A stretch of 64,000 nucleotides of DNA, taken from the NCBI GenBank assembly GCA_963596005.1, contig CAVBJF010000001.1:186001-250000 (forward strand), in the 5' to 3' direction. This document shows positions 33,108 through 41,755 of this stretch, piece after piece. Origin of the DNA: Gallibacter pasteurianus_A. Its GTDB lineage: Bacteria; Bacillota; Clostridia; Peptostreptococcales; Anaerovoracaceae. The translations under genes and the position numbers were made by a program. How positions within the stretch are numbered: the first letter of the stretch is position 1; each line of letters starts with the position of its first letter. The notes under the pieces were generated by a model, which was not told the origin of the DNA, searched no databases, and worked only from the letters and a program-made list of their open reading frames with translations.

Positions 33108-34383
33108 TTATTGCCTCTGCATCGGCAAATTTGATGCGGGCGCTTGAAGCGCTACCGCCACCCTTTGCTCCCTGCGCTACGGCCTTTTGAACCAATTCCT
33201 TGCAGTTGACGTCTTTGCCACCGTCGGAGAATAAAAACAACGTATTTGTTTGCAAGTCAGATATTAAAACAAGCGTATGAGGTTTAAAAATGATGAGCTT
33301 GCCTATATTGAGGATGTCATCTGCAGATAAAAAGTCAAACGAGCGGTGGATTGTAGCGACTTCAGAAGAGTTGGAAGAGAGATCCTCGAAAGATTTGGAT
33401 ATATCCTCGTTTATAGAATCGGCAAGCTGATTAAGAAAACGCTTTTTTGTTAAAATTAAAGCATTCTTTGCCGCTTCCGCCTCTTTTTCACGCCTGTCTA
33501 TTACATCAAGCAAAAGATCTGCAGATGTAGAGTGCTTAATAGCGAGCGCATTTACAATCTCAAATCTCATCTGATAATCAGTAAGAGCTTTTTTGCCGGC
33601 ATCAAAATAGACTCTAAACATTCCCTTGTTTTTTTCAATTTTATAAATCTTAAAAAGACCTATTTGTCCGGTCGTGGACGGATGAGTACCGCAACAAGCA
33701 ACGCAATCTACGATCATGCTACCATTATCGGCGGCTATCATAACTACACTTATATCATTTTCTGCCTTTAGTTCTTTTCGGAGCGGAAGGGCGAGAGCGT
33801 CTTCCTTTTTTGAATAAAAAAGAGTATTTACAGGCAGATCCTGACAGATATATGAGTTTACAAGACTTTCTGTTTCTTTTGCCATCTCCTGCGTAAAAGC
33901 CTTATATGGCGAATTTTCATCAAACATTATATCAGCTGTCATAAAATCCTTTCCCATATGAAAACCACAATTTATGCCCTTATATAGCCTGTATACGGTG
34001 CCCGAGAAAAGATGCTCACCACAATGTCTTTGCATATTTTCAAATCTGAGGTGCCAGTTTATTTGGCAAATAACTTCCTCACCTGCGCTTATAGGGATCG
34101 GATTTTTGTCTCCCTTTATCTCGTGAAAAATCGTGCCATTTTCTTCGAACACATCTATAACATCAAAAGATATAGGCTCTTCACCTGTGCGAGGAGGCAG
34201 CATTATTTGACCGATGTCACAGCTCTGACCTCCGCCTGTGGGGAAAAAGATGGTTTCATCCAAAACAAGAAGATGAGTATCGCCGGAGGAGTTTTCTTTT
34301 TTACTGATAACCCTATGGTCTGTAACGACAGTGCGCGATTTGGTTAAATATACATTTTCCGTGAATAATTTTCGAGTTTTCAT
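33082..34383 (-). CDS. Alanyl-tRNA editing protein (AlaX-L type)
   Basis: A 433-residue free-standing trans-editing protein that hydrolyses Ser- or Gly-tRNA(Ala). The N-terminal AlaRS-like beta-barrel segment (LDETIFFPTGGGQSCDIG) is followed by the editing domain with zinc ligands HCGEH and CCGTH, a helical region, and a C-terminal DHHA1-like domain ending AQGAKGGGSASSARIKFADA. Length fits the long AlaX class. The final ~8 residues and the stop lie inside the tRNA-Lys terminator hairpin copy, showing that tRNA and this gene were convergent and overlapping before the element entered. TATAAT lies only two bases before the start codon, so its true promoter is unclear. Confidence 0.9.
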   Translation of the reverse strand: MKTRKLFTENVYLTKSRTVVTDHRVISKKENSSGDTHLLVLDETIFFPTGGGQSCDIGQIMLPPRTGEEPISFDVIDVFEENGTIFHEIKGDKNPIPISAGEEVICQINWHLRFENMQRHCGEHLFSGTVYRLYKGINCGFHMGKDFMTADIMFDENSPYKAFTQEMAKETESLVNSYICQDLPVNTLFYSKKEDALALPLRKELKAENDISVVMIAADNGSMIVDCVACCGTHPSTTGQIGLFKIYKIEKNKGMFRVYFDAGKKALTDYQMRFEIVNALAIKHSTSADLLLDVIDRREKEAEAAKNALILTKKRFLNQLADSINEDISKSFEDLSSNSSEVATIHRSFDFLSADDILNIGKLIIFKPHTLVLISDLQTNTLFLFSDGGKDVNCKELVQKAVAQGAKGGGSASSARIKFADAEAIKKARYHLK

Positions 34384-34758
34384 ACATTATACCTCTGGGT
34401 TACAATATTTTACAAAAAGCCACATAGCTTTAAATTTACAGAAAAACAATAAAAAATTACTAAAAATTCCAACAAAATTTACATAAATTGTATTTTAAAA
34501 TAATAGCGAACAAAACTGTGGATAACTTGTTGTTAAAATTTTCTATAAATCGTAAACGCATTGAAAATGCGGGCAAAACTCACATAGTGGTTATCCACAT
34601 AGCATTTGGGATAAAATTGTATACAAAAAACTTTTTTTTGTGGAAAAGCCGTTTACCCTTTTAAAAATAAACTTTTCTTGTCTGTGAGATAAAAATTTTT
34701 AAAAACGAACAAAGGTTGACATAAAACAAAGTGTATAAAAATACGCACACAAGCACAT
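34384..34758. other. AT-rich gene-free region with DnaA boxes
   Basis: Two perfect DnaA boxes face each other: TGTGGATAA (34517-34525) and TTATCCACA (34591-34599). A near match TGTGGAAAA lies at 34639-34647. Long A/T tracts surround them. No gene or terminator was found in it. The neighbours are not the usual oriC genes (dnaA, dnaN, rpmH, gidA), so it may be an origin-like cluster, a DnaA-titration or regulatory site, or chance in AT-rich DNA. Confidence 0.45.
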
Positions 34759-35946
34759 TTAAAAAACGGGCTCATCACCATCTAAAAATGACTCGAAGTC
34801 AAGATACCCCGAATCTATAAACGAAGAGAGAACCGGATTTTTAAATTTATACTTTCCAACCAAAATTAGGCTTGAGGCAATCTCGTTTTTCATAAGAGCA
34901 TCTTCGAGTTTTTTGGCATCCTTATAACTAAAAGCCTGTATTATAATCTGCCCTGTGTAGGTGACAAAATATGTGCCGACCATATCGTCGGTAAGCGAAT
35001 AAACGGCGCTGTCAACATGGTCGTTTACACTCTTAAAAACGAGGTGGAGCGAACCGTTAGCGTGGGGAGTTGAGGTTTGCGGAAAAGGAATTTTAAATAT
35101 AATTTCGTTTATGTTTGCATCTTCTGTGAGTAGGTCAAAAACAGTTATGTATTCCTTTTTTGATAAAATCATATGTTTTTCTGCCACAGAAATTTCAAAG
35201 TAATTTAGGGTTTTGGCATGAGTCACTTTTAAATCTGTCAGCCCGATTTCGGAAATGCAAAAATAATTACGATCATTTTCGCCATGCACAATGGACTTGC
35301 AGATAAATTTGCCGTTTTCGCCTTTTATCGTATTATGATCCAAAACACCGATAGGAATGTCACAAAAATCGCCGCAAAGGCTGCCGCCAAAATGTTCATC
35401 GCATAAATACGATGCACCGATATAATCCTTTTCAAAGACTCGCATCAAAAAATAATTTATGCTCTGATATACAGAAGTGATAGGCTCACAAATACAAGAA
35501 ATAAGATGCTCTTTTTCACTGTCTGAGAGAGAAATCGCTTTATCAAGTATAAATGAATATTCCTTGCTGTCGCCCAAAACCCTTCTATTGAAGGAAGTAG
35601 TCAATTTATGATAATAAGCTACAAGGGCGCAGGCTTCTTTTTCGGAAAGGACTTTTTTCTCTCCGCCAAGACAGCGCAGCACATCCTCGCCGGCCAAAAA
35701 TGATAATCGGTTAGCAGAGCCCCATGTTGAATGGTATTCCTTTATCTGAGGCTCGCTTGTTTGTATGAAAAAAAGCTGAGAGAGAGTTTCGCACTCATCG
35801 CAGTTTAGCAATTTCCATTTAATAATCAGCCCCATATTGCCCATCAGACGGGTATTTGTGACATAGGCGGAAAGGAAACCCTTTTCACATTCCTCCTTGG
35901 AATGCATACCGCCCTGCAGCACCTTTAAATCGCTTCTTTTAATCAT
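34759..35946 (-). CDS. Uncharacterised 395-residue protein
   Basis: I do not recognise this family. It is a soluble-looking protein without signal peptide or membrane segments. The N-terminal part (MIKRSDLKVLQGGMHSKEEC) is rich in Cys across the first ~110 residues (C21, and NCDECETL later). The rest is mixed alpha/beta, ending in an acidic tail. Start at 35946 is chosen because the longer in-frame ATG at 36219 would translate through tRNA-Ser. No ribosome site precedes 35946; a good promoter places the transcription start at the ATG itself, so a leaderless message is possible. An alternative start at codon 14 follows AGGGCGG, but the spacing is too short. Confidence 0.7.
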   Translation of the reverse strand: MIKRSDLKVLQGGMHSKEECEKGFLSAYVTNTRLMGNMGLIIKWKLLNCDECETLSQLFFIQTSEPQIKEYHSTWGSANRLSFLAGEDVLRCLGGEKKVLSEKEACALVAYYHKLTTSFNRRVLGDSKEYSFILDKAISLSDSEKEHLISCICEPITSVYQSINYFLMRVFEKDYIGASYLCDEHFGGSLCGDFCDIPIGVLDHNTIKGENGKFICKSIVHGENDRNYFCISEIGLTDLKVTHAKTLNYFEISVAEKHMILSKKEYITVFDLLTEDANINEIIFKIPFPQTSTPHANGSLHLVFKSVNDHVDSAVYSLTDDMVGTYFVTYTGQIIIQAFSYKDAKKLEDALMKNEIASSLILVGKYKFKNPVLSSFIDSGYLDFESFLDGDEPVF

Positions 35947-35952
35947 ATTTGT

Positions 35953-35981
35953 ATTATAAAGCAAAAAGAGGTAAATGCCAA
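35953..35981 (-). promoter_or_regulatory. Promoter placing transcription start at the ATG (leaderless candidate)
   Basis: On the minus strand TTGGCA (plus 35981-35976), a 17-bp spacer, TATAAT (plus 35958-35953), then six bases and ATG at 35946. The expected start site is the A of ATG or next to it. Confidence 0.6.
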
Positions 35982-36040
35982 ATGGTGCGGCAAAGAAAGC
36001 ATTATAAGGAATACAAAAAGGTATATAAAAAGGCTTACAA

Positions 36041-36073
36041 AATAAAAAAGCTCCCATGCGCATGGGAGCTTTT
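36041..36073 (-). terminator. Terminator of tRNA-Ser
   Basis: Minus-strand AAAAGCTCCCATG / CATGGGAGCTTTT stem followed by TTATTTTG, directly behind the tRNA CCA end. Confidence 0.9.
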
Positions 36074-36075
36074 GC

Positions 36076-36168
36076 TGGCGGAGATGCGGGGATTTGAACC
36101 CCGGCGCCGGCCAAAACCGACCTATCGGATTTCGAATCCGAACCCTTCAGCCACTTGGGTACATCTCC
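36076..36168 (-). tRNA. tRNA-Ser (anticodon CGA)
   Basis: A 93-nt class II tRNA: acceptor GGAGATG/CATCTCC, anticodon stem TCGGA/TCCGA with loop TTCGAAA (anticodon CGA), a long variable arm with GGTCGG/CCGGCG-type pairing, T-arm GGGGTTCAAATCCCC, discriminator G and encoded CCA. Confidence 0.96.
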
Positions 36169-36227
36169 ATATTTAAGCTGTGCATTTGTCATTATACAAT
36201 GTAGAGCAAGATATTTCAACTAAATCA

Positions 36228-36257
36228 TTGACACGAGCCGCTAATCTCATATATACT
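36228..36257 (+). promoter_or_regulatory. Promoter of the metK leader
   Basis: TTGACA (36228-36233), 18 bp, TATACT (36252-36257), about 20 bp before the riboswitch. Confidence 0.75.
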
Positions 36258-36276
36258 TTAGTGTAAATTAAATACG

Positions 36277-36385
36277 ACCTTATTATGAGTGGTGGAGGGA
36301 ATAGGCCCTGCGAAGCCCGGCAACCTGTGATTTTTCACAACGGTGCTAAATCCTACGGAGGCGTACAACCTTCGGAAGATGAGGT
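36277..36385 (+). promoter_or_regulatory. SAM-I (S-box) riboswitch
   Basis: S-box core elements are all visible: ACCTTAT...ATGAGGT closing P1, the GAGTGGTGGAGGGA and GGCCCTGCGAAGCCCGGCAACC segments, and GGTGCTAAATCC. It senses S-adenosylmethionine and, when bound, should favour the downstream terminator, shutting off metK and probably the aspartate kinase gene. Confidence 0.97.
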
Positions 36386-36398
36386 AAAAGACGATATG

Positions 36399-36428
36399 AA
36401 CCTCTTCTTTAAAAAGAAGAGGTTTTAG
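36399..36428 (+). terminator. SAM-controlled intrinsic terminator
   Basis: AACCTCTTCTTT (36399-36410) / AAAGAAGAGGTT (36413-36424) followed by TTTT. It is the expression platform between the S-box and metK; the 5' arm can compete with the P1 region. Confidence 0.9.
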
Positions 36429-36449
36429 CTTATATATGGAGGAATAGAT

Positions 36450-37607
36450 ATGAAAAGACTGTTTACATCAGAATCAGTTACAGAAGGGCATCCTGATAAG
36501 ATTTGCGACCAAATTTCGGATGCGATTCTTGATGCGATCCTCGCAGAGGATAAAAACGGCAGGGTAGCTGCCGAGACGACGGTGAACACAGGATATGCAA
36601 TGATAATGGGCGAAATTTCCACAAGCTGTTATATAGATATCCAAAAAATAGCAAGGCAAGTTATCTGCGACATAGGCTATACAAGGAGCGATTATGGCTT
36701 TGACGGCAAGACGTGTGCGATTGTTACAGCGATAGATGAACAATCCCCGGATATATCTATGGGCGTAAACAAGGGTGGCGATGACTTCGATGCGATAGGC
36801 GCAGGAGACCAGGGCTTGATGTTCGGATATGCGTGCAACGAAACGCCCGAGCTTATGCCGCTTCCTATATCGCTTGCGCACAGGCTTGCAAAGAGGCTTG
36901 CAGATATAAGAAAGGACGGTACGCTTTCGTATCTCAGACCCGATGGCAAGACGCAGGTTACTGTCGAATATGACGATGACAAAGCAACGAGGGTTGATAC
37001 GGTTGTCATTTCCACACAGCACGATCCGGATGTGACAAATGAACAGATCAGGGAGGATTTGATAAACCATGTTATAAAGAAAATAATTCCGGCTAAGCTG
37101 ATAGACGATGATATGAAGATATACATAAACCCTACGGGCAGGTTTGTAATAGGCGGGCCGCACGGTGACTCCGGTCTTACAGGCAGGAAAATCATAGTCG
37201 ACACATATGGTGGATACTCAAGGCACGGCGGAGGAGCTTTCTCGGGAAAGGATCCGACAAAGGTAGACAGATCGGCGGCGTATGCTGCAAGGTATGTTGC
37301 GAAAAATATCGTTGCAGCGGGGCTTGCAGACAGGTGCGAGGTGCAGCTCGCATATGCGATAGGAGTTTCGCATCCGGTTTCTGTTATGGTCGACAGCTTC
37401 GGCACCGGAGTAGTTTCGGACGAAAAGCTCGCACAAATCGTAGAAAAACATTTTGACCTAAGGCCGGCTGCGATTATAAGGGATTTAGATTTGCTGAGGC
37501 CTATTTACAGAAAGATTGCGGCGTATGGTCACATGGGCAGAGAAGACCTCGATGTGCTATGGGAAAAGACAGATAAGGTAGCAGAGCTTAAGAAAGAGGT
37601 GTTATAG
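36450..37607 (+). CDS. metK: S-adenosylmethionine synthetase
   Basis: A 385-residue cytosolic enzyme that makes SAM from methionine and ATP. ESVTEGHPDKICDQISDA at the N-terminus, GAGDQGLMFGYA, the GGGAFSGKDPTKVDRSAAY loop and IGVSHPVS are the family motifs. It lies directly behind the S-box and terminator, so SAM represses its own synthesis. ATGGAGGAATAG precedes the ATG. Aspartate kinase starts three bases after its stop. Confidence 0.97.
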   Translation: MKRLFTSESVTEGHPDKICDQISDAILDAILAEDKNGRVAAETTVNTGYAMIMGEISTSCYIDIQKIARQVICDIGYTRSDYGFDGKTCAIVTAIDEQSPDISMGVNKGGDDFDAIGAGDQGLMFGYACNETPELMPLPISLAHRLAKRLADIRKDGTLSYLRPDGKTQVTVEYDDDKATRVDTVVISTQHDPDVTNEQIREDLINHVIKKIIPAKLIDDDMKIYINPTGRFVIGGPHGDSGLTGRKIIVDTYGGYSRHGGGAFSGKDPTKVDRSAAYAARYVAKNIVAAGLADRCEVQLAYAIGVSHPVSVMVDSFGTGVVSDEKLAQIVEKHFDLRPAAIIRDLDLLRPIYRKIAAYGHMGREDLDVLWEKTDKVAELKKEVL

Positions 37608-37610
37608 ATA

Positions 37611-38930
37611 ATGGGAATAAAAGTAGCAAAATTCGGAGGATCATCTGTTGCGGATGCGATCCAGATAAATAAGACAAAGGAAATTATAAATTCGGACAAG
37701 GATATCAAATATGTTGTGGTATCAGCTCCCGGCAAGAGATTTGAGCAGGATAGCAAGATAACAGATTTGCTTTATGCGTGCATGATGCACAAGGAACACA
37801 ACCTGCCGTATGAACAGGTCTTTGCGGTTATATGCGACAGATATAAGGCGGTTGAGTTAAATCTTGAGGTAGATGCCGGGCTTGATGCGGAGTTTGACAC
37901 TATAAAGGAAGAAATAGAAAAAGGCACAACAAAGGATTATCTTGCCAGCAGAGGCGAATACCTAAACGCAAAGCTTATAGCAACATATCTTGGAATGGAC
38001 TTTGTGGACGCCGCAGGACTTCTATGCTTTAGCGACAAAGGCAAATTTCTTGCTGATGAAACAAACGAAAAGCTGTCAAAGGAGCTAAAAAAACATGAGA
38101 GAGCAGTAATCCCCGGATTTTACGGCACAAAACCCGACGGCAGTATAAAAACATTCTCGAGAGGCGGCTCGGACATTACAGGAGCAATAGTCGCAAGAGC
38201 AGTACAGGCTGATGTATACGAAAATTGGACGGACGTTTCGGGATTTTTGATGGCAGACCCAAGGATAATAGATGATCCAAAGCCTATAAAATCACTTTCA
38301 TATAGAGAGCTTAGAGAACTTTCGTATATGGGAGCTTCTGTGCTCCACGAGGACGCAATTTACCCTGCAAGGATAGCAAATATCCCTATCAATATAAGAA
38401 ATACAAACATGCCACAGAACGAGGGCACTATGATACTTGCAGAACCAAAAAGCGACGGCAGAGTCATAACAGGCATAGCAGGGAGTAAGGACTTTACCGT
38501 AATAGCTATGCACAAAAACAGACTGATTACAGAAAGAGGCTTTGTGAGAAGACTTGCTGGCATACTTGAGGATATGGACATAGCACTTGAACATCTGCCA
38601 AGCAGTATAGACTCCATCTCCGTGATAGTCTCAAAGGAATCCCTAAACGGTAAAACAGACGAGCTTGTTGAGGAATTCGAAAGACAGCTAAAGCCTGACA
38701 GCATAGAGGTTTTTGATAACATAGCACTTATCGCAACAGTAGGAGCCGGTATGGCGGCTAAGACAGGCGTTTCGGCGAACCTCTTTGCGGCACTCGCCGA
38801 CGCAGGTGTTAACATCAGAATGATCGACCAGGGTTCAAGCGAGATGAATATAATAGTAGGTGTCGAAAACAAAGATTTCGAAAAAGCGATAAAGGCAATA
38901 TATGACGCCTTCGAAAAAAGTAGAAGGTAA
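37611..38930 (+). CDS. Aspartate kinase
   Basis: A 439-residue monofunctional aspartokinase: amino-acid-kinase domain (residues 1-~290; VAKFGGSSVAD, SRGGSDITGAIVA, VLHEDAIYPA) and two C-terminal ACT domains (about 305-439) for feedback control. It phosphorylates aspartate, the first step toward lysine, threonine and methionine. Its place in the SAM-riboswitch operon suggests the methionine-linked isoform. A 37-codon open stretch with a membrane-anchor-like end follows in frame after its TAA stop. Confidence 0.95.
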   Translation: MGIKVAKFGGSSVADAIQINKTKEIINSDKDIKYVVVSAPGKRFEQDSKITDLLYACMMHKEHNLPYEQVFAVICDRYKAVELNLEVDAGLDAEFDTIKEEIEKGTTKDYLASRGEYLNAKLIATYLGMDFVDAAGLLCFSDKGKFLADETNEKLSKELKKHERAVIPGFYGTKPDGSIKTFSRGGSDITGAIVARAVQADVYENWTDVSGFLMADPRIIDDPKPIKSLSYRELRELSYMGASVLHEDAIYPARIANIPINIRNTNMPQNEGTMILAEPKSDGRVITGIAGSKDFTVIAMHKNRLITERGFVRRLAGILEDMDIALEHLPSSIDSISVIVSKESLNGKTDELVEEFERQLKPDSIEVFDNIALIATVGAGMAAKTGVSANLFAALADAGVNIRMIDQGSSEMNIIVGVENKDFEKAIKAIYDAFEKSRR

Positions 38931-39044
38931 GGGGCATTACAGAGCCAACAAAGAATCTTACAATTGCAAAGGGCAGCACTTGCTCTCATCCCACTTGGAT
39001 CAGGAGCAGGCCTAGCGATCGTAACTCGCAGAAAGAACAAATAA
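38931..39044 (+). other. In-frame open stretch after aspartate kinase resembling a membrane-anchor tail
   Basis: Reading on from the TAA at 38928-38930 in the same frame gives 37 codons ending LIPLGSGAGLAIVTRRKNK and TAA at 39042. A hydrophobic stretch closed by RRKNK is typical of the C-terminus of a surface-anchored protein. No start codon or ribosome site belongs to it. It may be the tail of a deleted gene or chance. Confidence 0.3.
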
Positions 39045-39080
39045 AGGCTTATAGGATAAATAAAACTAAATATGTCTACA

Positions 39081-39115
39081 AAAAAGCTACACCCTGATAT
39101 GGGTGTAGCTTTTTC
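39081..39115 (+). terminator. Terminator of the metK-aspartate kinase operon
   Basis: AAAAAGCTACACCC (39081-39094) / GGGTGTAGCTTTTT (39101-39114). Confidence 0.92.
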
Positions 39116-39365
39116 CTGTGAGCCGGGCGCTTATGGGCATATAAAGCAACGAATATACATTTATGCATAAATATGCACACCATCCCGCATAAAAAGCTTC
39201 CTAAAATAAGAAAAATACGCAAAAAACAAAAAACTTTAAAAATTTTTTAAAAAAGGGGTTGCAAAAATATAAATATTAGTGTATAACTATCAATGTAGTC
39301 GACGAACAAAATAAAAAAATCAATATCAATATAAAAAACAAGATGAAAAGAGAGGAGAACAAAAA
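39116..39365. promoter_or_regulatory. Leader and promoter of the amino-acid importer
   Basis: TTGCAA (39259-39264), 17 bp and TATAAC (39282-39287) form a promoter about 70 bp before the start codon; AGAGGAG precedes the ATG. The remainder is A-rich with no T-box, lysine or other riboswitch seen. Confidence 0.6.
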
Positions 39366-40136
39366 ATGAAAAACTGGATTAAAAAGATATCTGTAGTGTG
39401 TATGGCACTAATACTGGTAGTAGGGGTTACAGCTTGCGGAAGCAGCAGTGATGACAAAACTTACAAGGTGGCGACAGAGCCTACATTCCCACCTTTTGAT
39501 ACAACAGACGAGGATGGCGAAATCGACGGATTTGATATGGACCTGATGGAAGCGATCGCTGAAGACCAAGGATTTGAAGTAGAATTTGTAAGCATGGGCT
39601 TTGACGGACTCATTCCGGCGCTTCAGTCAGACAATGCTGATATCGTAGCAGCAGGCATGTGGGCTAACGACGAGCGTAAGGAACAAGCTGACTTCTCAGA
39701 CGTTTACTTCGAATCAGGTGTTGTGCTTGCAGTAACTGCGGATAATAACACTATCAAAGGACAGGACGATTTGACTTCTACTTCAAAAGTTGCGGCACAG
39801 ATCGGCACAAGTAGTGCAGACATCGCTCAGCAGCTTGAAGAGGATGGCAAGATAGGCGAAGCGGTAATTTACGACAAGGTAAGCGATGCAGTGCAGGCAC
39901 TTAAAAACGGAGATGTAGTGGCACTTCTAAACGATAAACCTGTAACACTTGAGTACATGAATAAACAGCCTGATGTTATCAAAATTGTTGGCGACAATCT
40001 AACAGAAGAAGGATATGGTATAGCAGTTAAAAAAGGCAACTCAGAGCTTCTTGAAAAGATCAACAAGGGCCTAAAGAATGTAAAAGAAAACGGCACTTAC
40101 GACAAGCTTCTCGAAAAGTGGGGACTTGCAGAATAA
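39366..40136 (+). CDS. Amino-acid ABC transporter substrate-binding lipoprotein
   Basis: A 256-residue periplasmic-binding-type protein of family 3 (SBP_bac_3), held on the outer face of the membrane by lipid. The signal peptide ends in the lipobox VTAC with Cys24. The ligand-binding region begins VATEPTFPPFDTTDEDGEIDGFDMDL (core TFPPF and GFDMDL) and contains AGMWANDERK; family members bind polar amino acids such as glutamine, arginine or cystine. First of a three-gene importer operon; the ligand cannot be set by eye. Confidence 0.93.
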   Translation: MKNWIKKISVVCMALILVVGVTACGSSSDDKTYKVATEPTFPPFDTTDEDGEIDGFDMDLMEAIAEDQGFEVEFVSMGFDGLIPALQSDNADIVAAGMWANDERKEQADFSDVYFESGVVLAVTADNNTIKGQDDLTSTSKVAAQIGTSSADIAQQLEEDGKIGEAVIYDKVSDAVQALKNGDVVALLNDKPVTLEYMNKQPDVIKIVGDNLTEEGYGIAVKKGNSELLEKINKGLKNVKENGTYDKLLEKWGLAE

Positions 40137-40155
40137 TAAAGGAGAAATTCATTTT

Positions 40156-40827
40156 ATGCAGGATTATGTAAAAGGTATACAAGTTGCATATAGTGGAGCG
40201 ACAACTACACTGCTTATCTGCAGTGTAGCTGTTGTACTTGGAGTAGTTTTGGGGCTTCTAATTGCTTTATGCAGGCTATCAAAGAAAAAAGTATTGAGAG
40301 TGATTTCCGCAGTATATGTGGAAATGCTCAGGGGCACGCCTCTCATCGTACAGGCGTTGATCTTGTACTTCGGTTTGCCTATGGTGATACAGACTTTAGG
40401 TGTGTCATTTAGGTGGCCGACACCGATAATTCCAAGCATCATAGCGTGCGGAGTTAACTCGTCTGCATATGTGGCAGAGATCATCCGCGCGGGACTTCAA
40501 GCGGTAGATAAGGGTCAGACAGAGGCAGCAAGGTCTCTTGGCATGTCGCATGCAAAAACCATGAAGCTTGTTATTATACCGCAAGCGTTTAAGATAATCA
40601 TTCCGGCACTGGGAAACGAATTTGTAACGCTGATCAAGGAAACGGCTGTACTTTCCGTAATTTCTGTAACGGATATAACAAGGGCGAGTATGCTTTGGGC
40701 TTCTTCGACATTTATATATTGGCCGGCATATCTTGGTACGGCATTTGTATATATGACTTTGACTATACCGCTGTCAAAGCTTATGGGATTACTGGAAAGG
40801 AAGATGTCAAAAGATGTTAAAGGTTAA
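40156..40827 (+). CDS. Amino-acid ABC transporter permease
   Basis: A 223-residue HisM/GlnP-type permease with about five helices. The EAA loop EAARSLGMSHAKTMKLVIIPQA contacts the ATPase. ATG at 40156 is chosen because AAGGAGA precedes it; an in-frame ATG at 40126 overlaps the binding-protein end. Its 3' end overlaps the ATPase gene by 14 bases. The single permease gene implies a homodimeric channel. Confidence 0.93.
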   Translation: MQDYVKGIQVAYSGATTTLLICSVAVVLGVVLGLLIALCRLSKKKVLRVISAVYVEMLRGTPLIVQALILYFGLPMVIQTLGVSFRWPTPIIPSIIACGVNSSAYVAEIIRAGLQAVDKGQTEAARSLGMSHAKTMKLVIIPQAFKIIIPALGNEFVTLIKETAVLSVISVTDITRASMLWASSTFIYWPAYLGTAFVYMTLTIPLSKLMGLLERKMSKDVKG

Positions 40828-41536
40828 AAATTTATATAAAAGCTTTGGCGACCACGAGGTTTTAAAGGATATAAACGAAAATATAAAAAAAGGCGAAGTG
40901 GTCTGCGTAATAGGCCCATCGGGTTCGGGGAAAAGTACGTTTTTGCGATGCTTAAATCTGCTTGAAGAGCCTACGGCAGGCGAAGTATACCTTGATGATG
41001 AGCTTATCAACACGCCTAAAATCGATATAAATCAGGCGAGACAAAAGCTTGGAATGGTATTCCAAAATTTCAATCTTTTTCCACACAAAACTGTTTTGCA
41101 AAACATTACTATGGCGCCGATAAATGTGCTTGGTATGCCGCAGGAGGATGCTGAAAAAAAGGCAAAGGCACTTTTGGAAACTGTAGGCCTCTCGGACAAA
41201 GCTGACGCATATCCGAGATCTCTTTCCGGTGGACAGCAACAGAGGGTTGCGATAGCAAGAGCGCTTGCTATGGAGCCGGAGGCTATGCTGTTTGACGAGC
41301 CTACATCGGCACTCGACCCCGAGATGGTAGGCGATGTACTTGCAGTCATGAAAGAGCTTGCGTCGCAGGGAATGACAATGGTTATCGTTACTCACGAAAT
41401 GGGATTTGCAAGGGAGGTTGCGGATCGCGTGATCTTTATGGATGAGGGCACCATCGTCGAAGAAGGAACTCCTGCAGATATCTTTGATAATCCTAAGGAA
41501 GACAGGGTAAAAGACTTTTTGAGCAAGGTATTGTAA
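40814..41536 (+). CDS. Amino-acid ABC transporter ATPase (GlnQ type)
   Basis: A 240-residue nucleotide-binding subunit: Walker A GPSGSGKST, Q-loop VFQNFNLFPH, signature LSGGQQQRVAIARAL, Walker B MLFDEPTSALDPE and the switch His in VTHEMGFA. Normal length for GlnQ. It ends the operon, with a strong terminator 14 bases downstream. Confidence 0.95.
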   Translation: MLKVKNLYKSFGDHEVLKDINENIKKGEVVCVIGPSGSGKSTFLRCLNLLEEPTAGEVYLDDELINTPKIDINQARQKLGMVFQNFNLFPHKTVLQNITMAPINVLGMPQEDAEKKAKALLETVGLSDKADAYPRSLSGGQQQRVAIARALAMEPEAMLFDEPTSALDPEMVGDVLAVMKELASQGMTMVIVTHEMGFAREVADRVIFMDEGTIVEEGTPADIFDNPKEDRVKDFLSKVL

Positions 41537-41549
41537 TTTTAAATTTTTG

Positions 41550-41579
41550 AGCTACACAACAGCTTGTGTAGCTTTTTTT
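41550..41579 (+). terminator. Terminator of the importer operon
   Basis: AGCTACACAA (41550-41559) / TTGTGTAGCT (41564-41573) followed by seven T residues. Confidence 0.93.
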
Positions 41580-41649
41580 GCCTGCTAAACAAGCACTGCA
41601 AGGCATTGCTTCTTCTTAACTTCTTCATAGTGCTATTTGATGAGTTTTG

Positions 41650-41658
41650 TGGTATAAT
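41650..41658 (+). promoter_or_regulatory. Extended -10 promoter of secA
   Basis: TGGTATAAT is an extended -10 (TG-N-TATAAT) with only a weak -35. The start near 41665 gives a ~90-nt leader before secA. Confidence 0.55.
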
Positions 41659-41755
41659 CAAAGGACGATTTTTAAAATAAATTTAAGGAAGAAAATGTAG
41701 TATGCTATAAGAGGCATAAGACAATAGAATAAGAAGGAAAAGAGGAAGGTAAGAA

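Noticed and set aside
34759..36219. Longer form of the 395-residue protein starting at ATG 36219
   Set aside because: The extension would be translated from the complement of tRNA-Ser and its terminator, and has no protein-like features.
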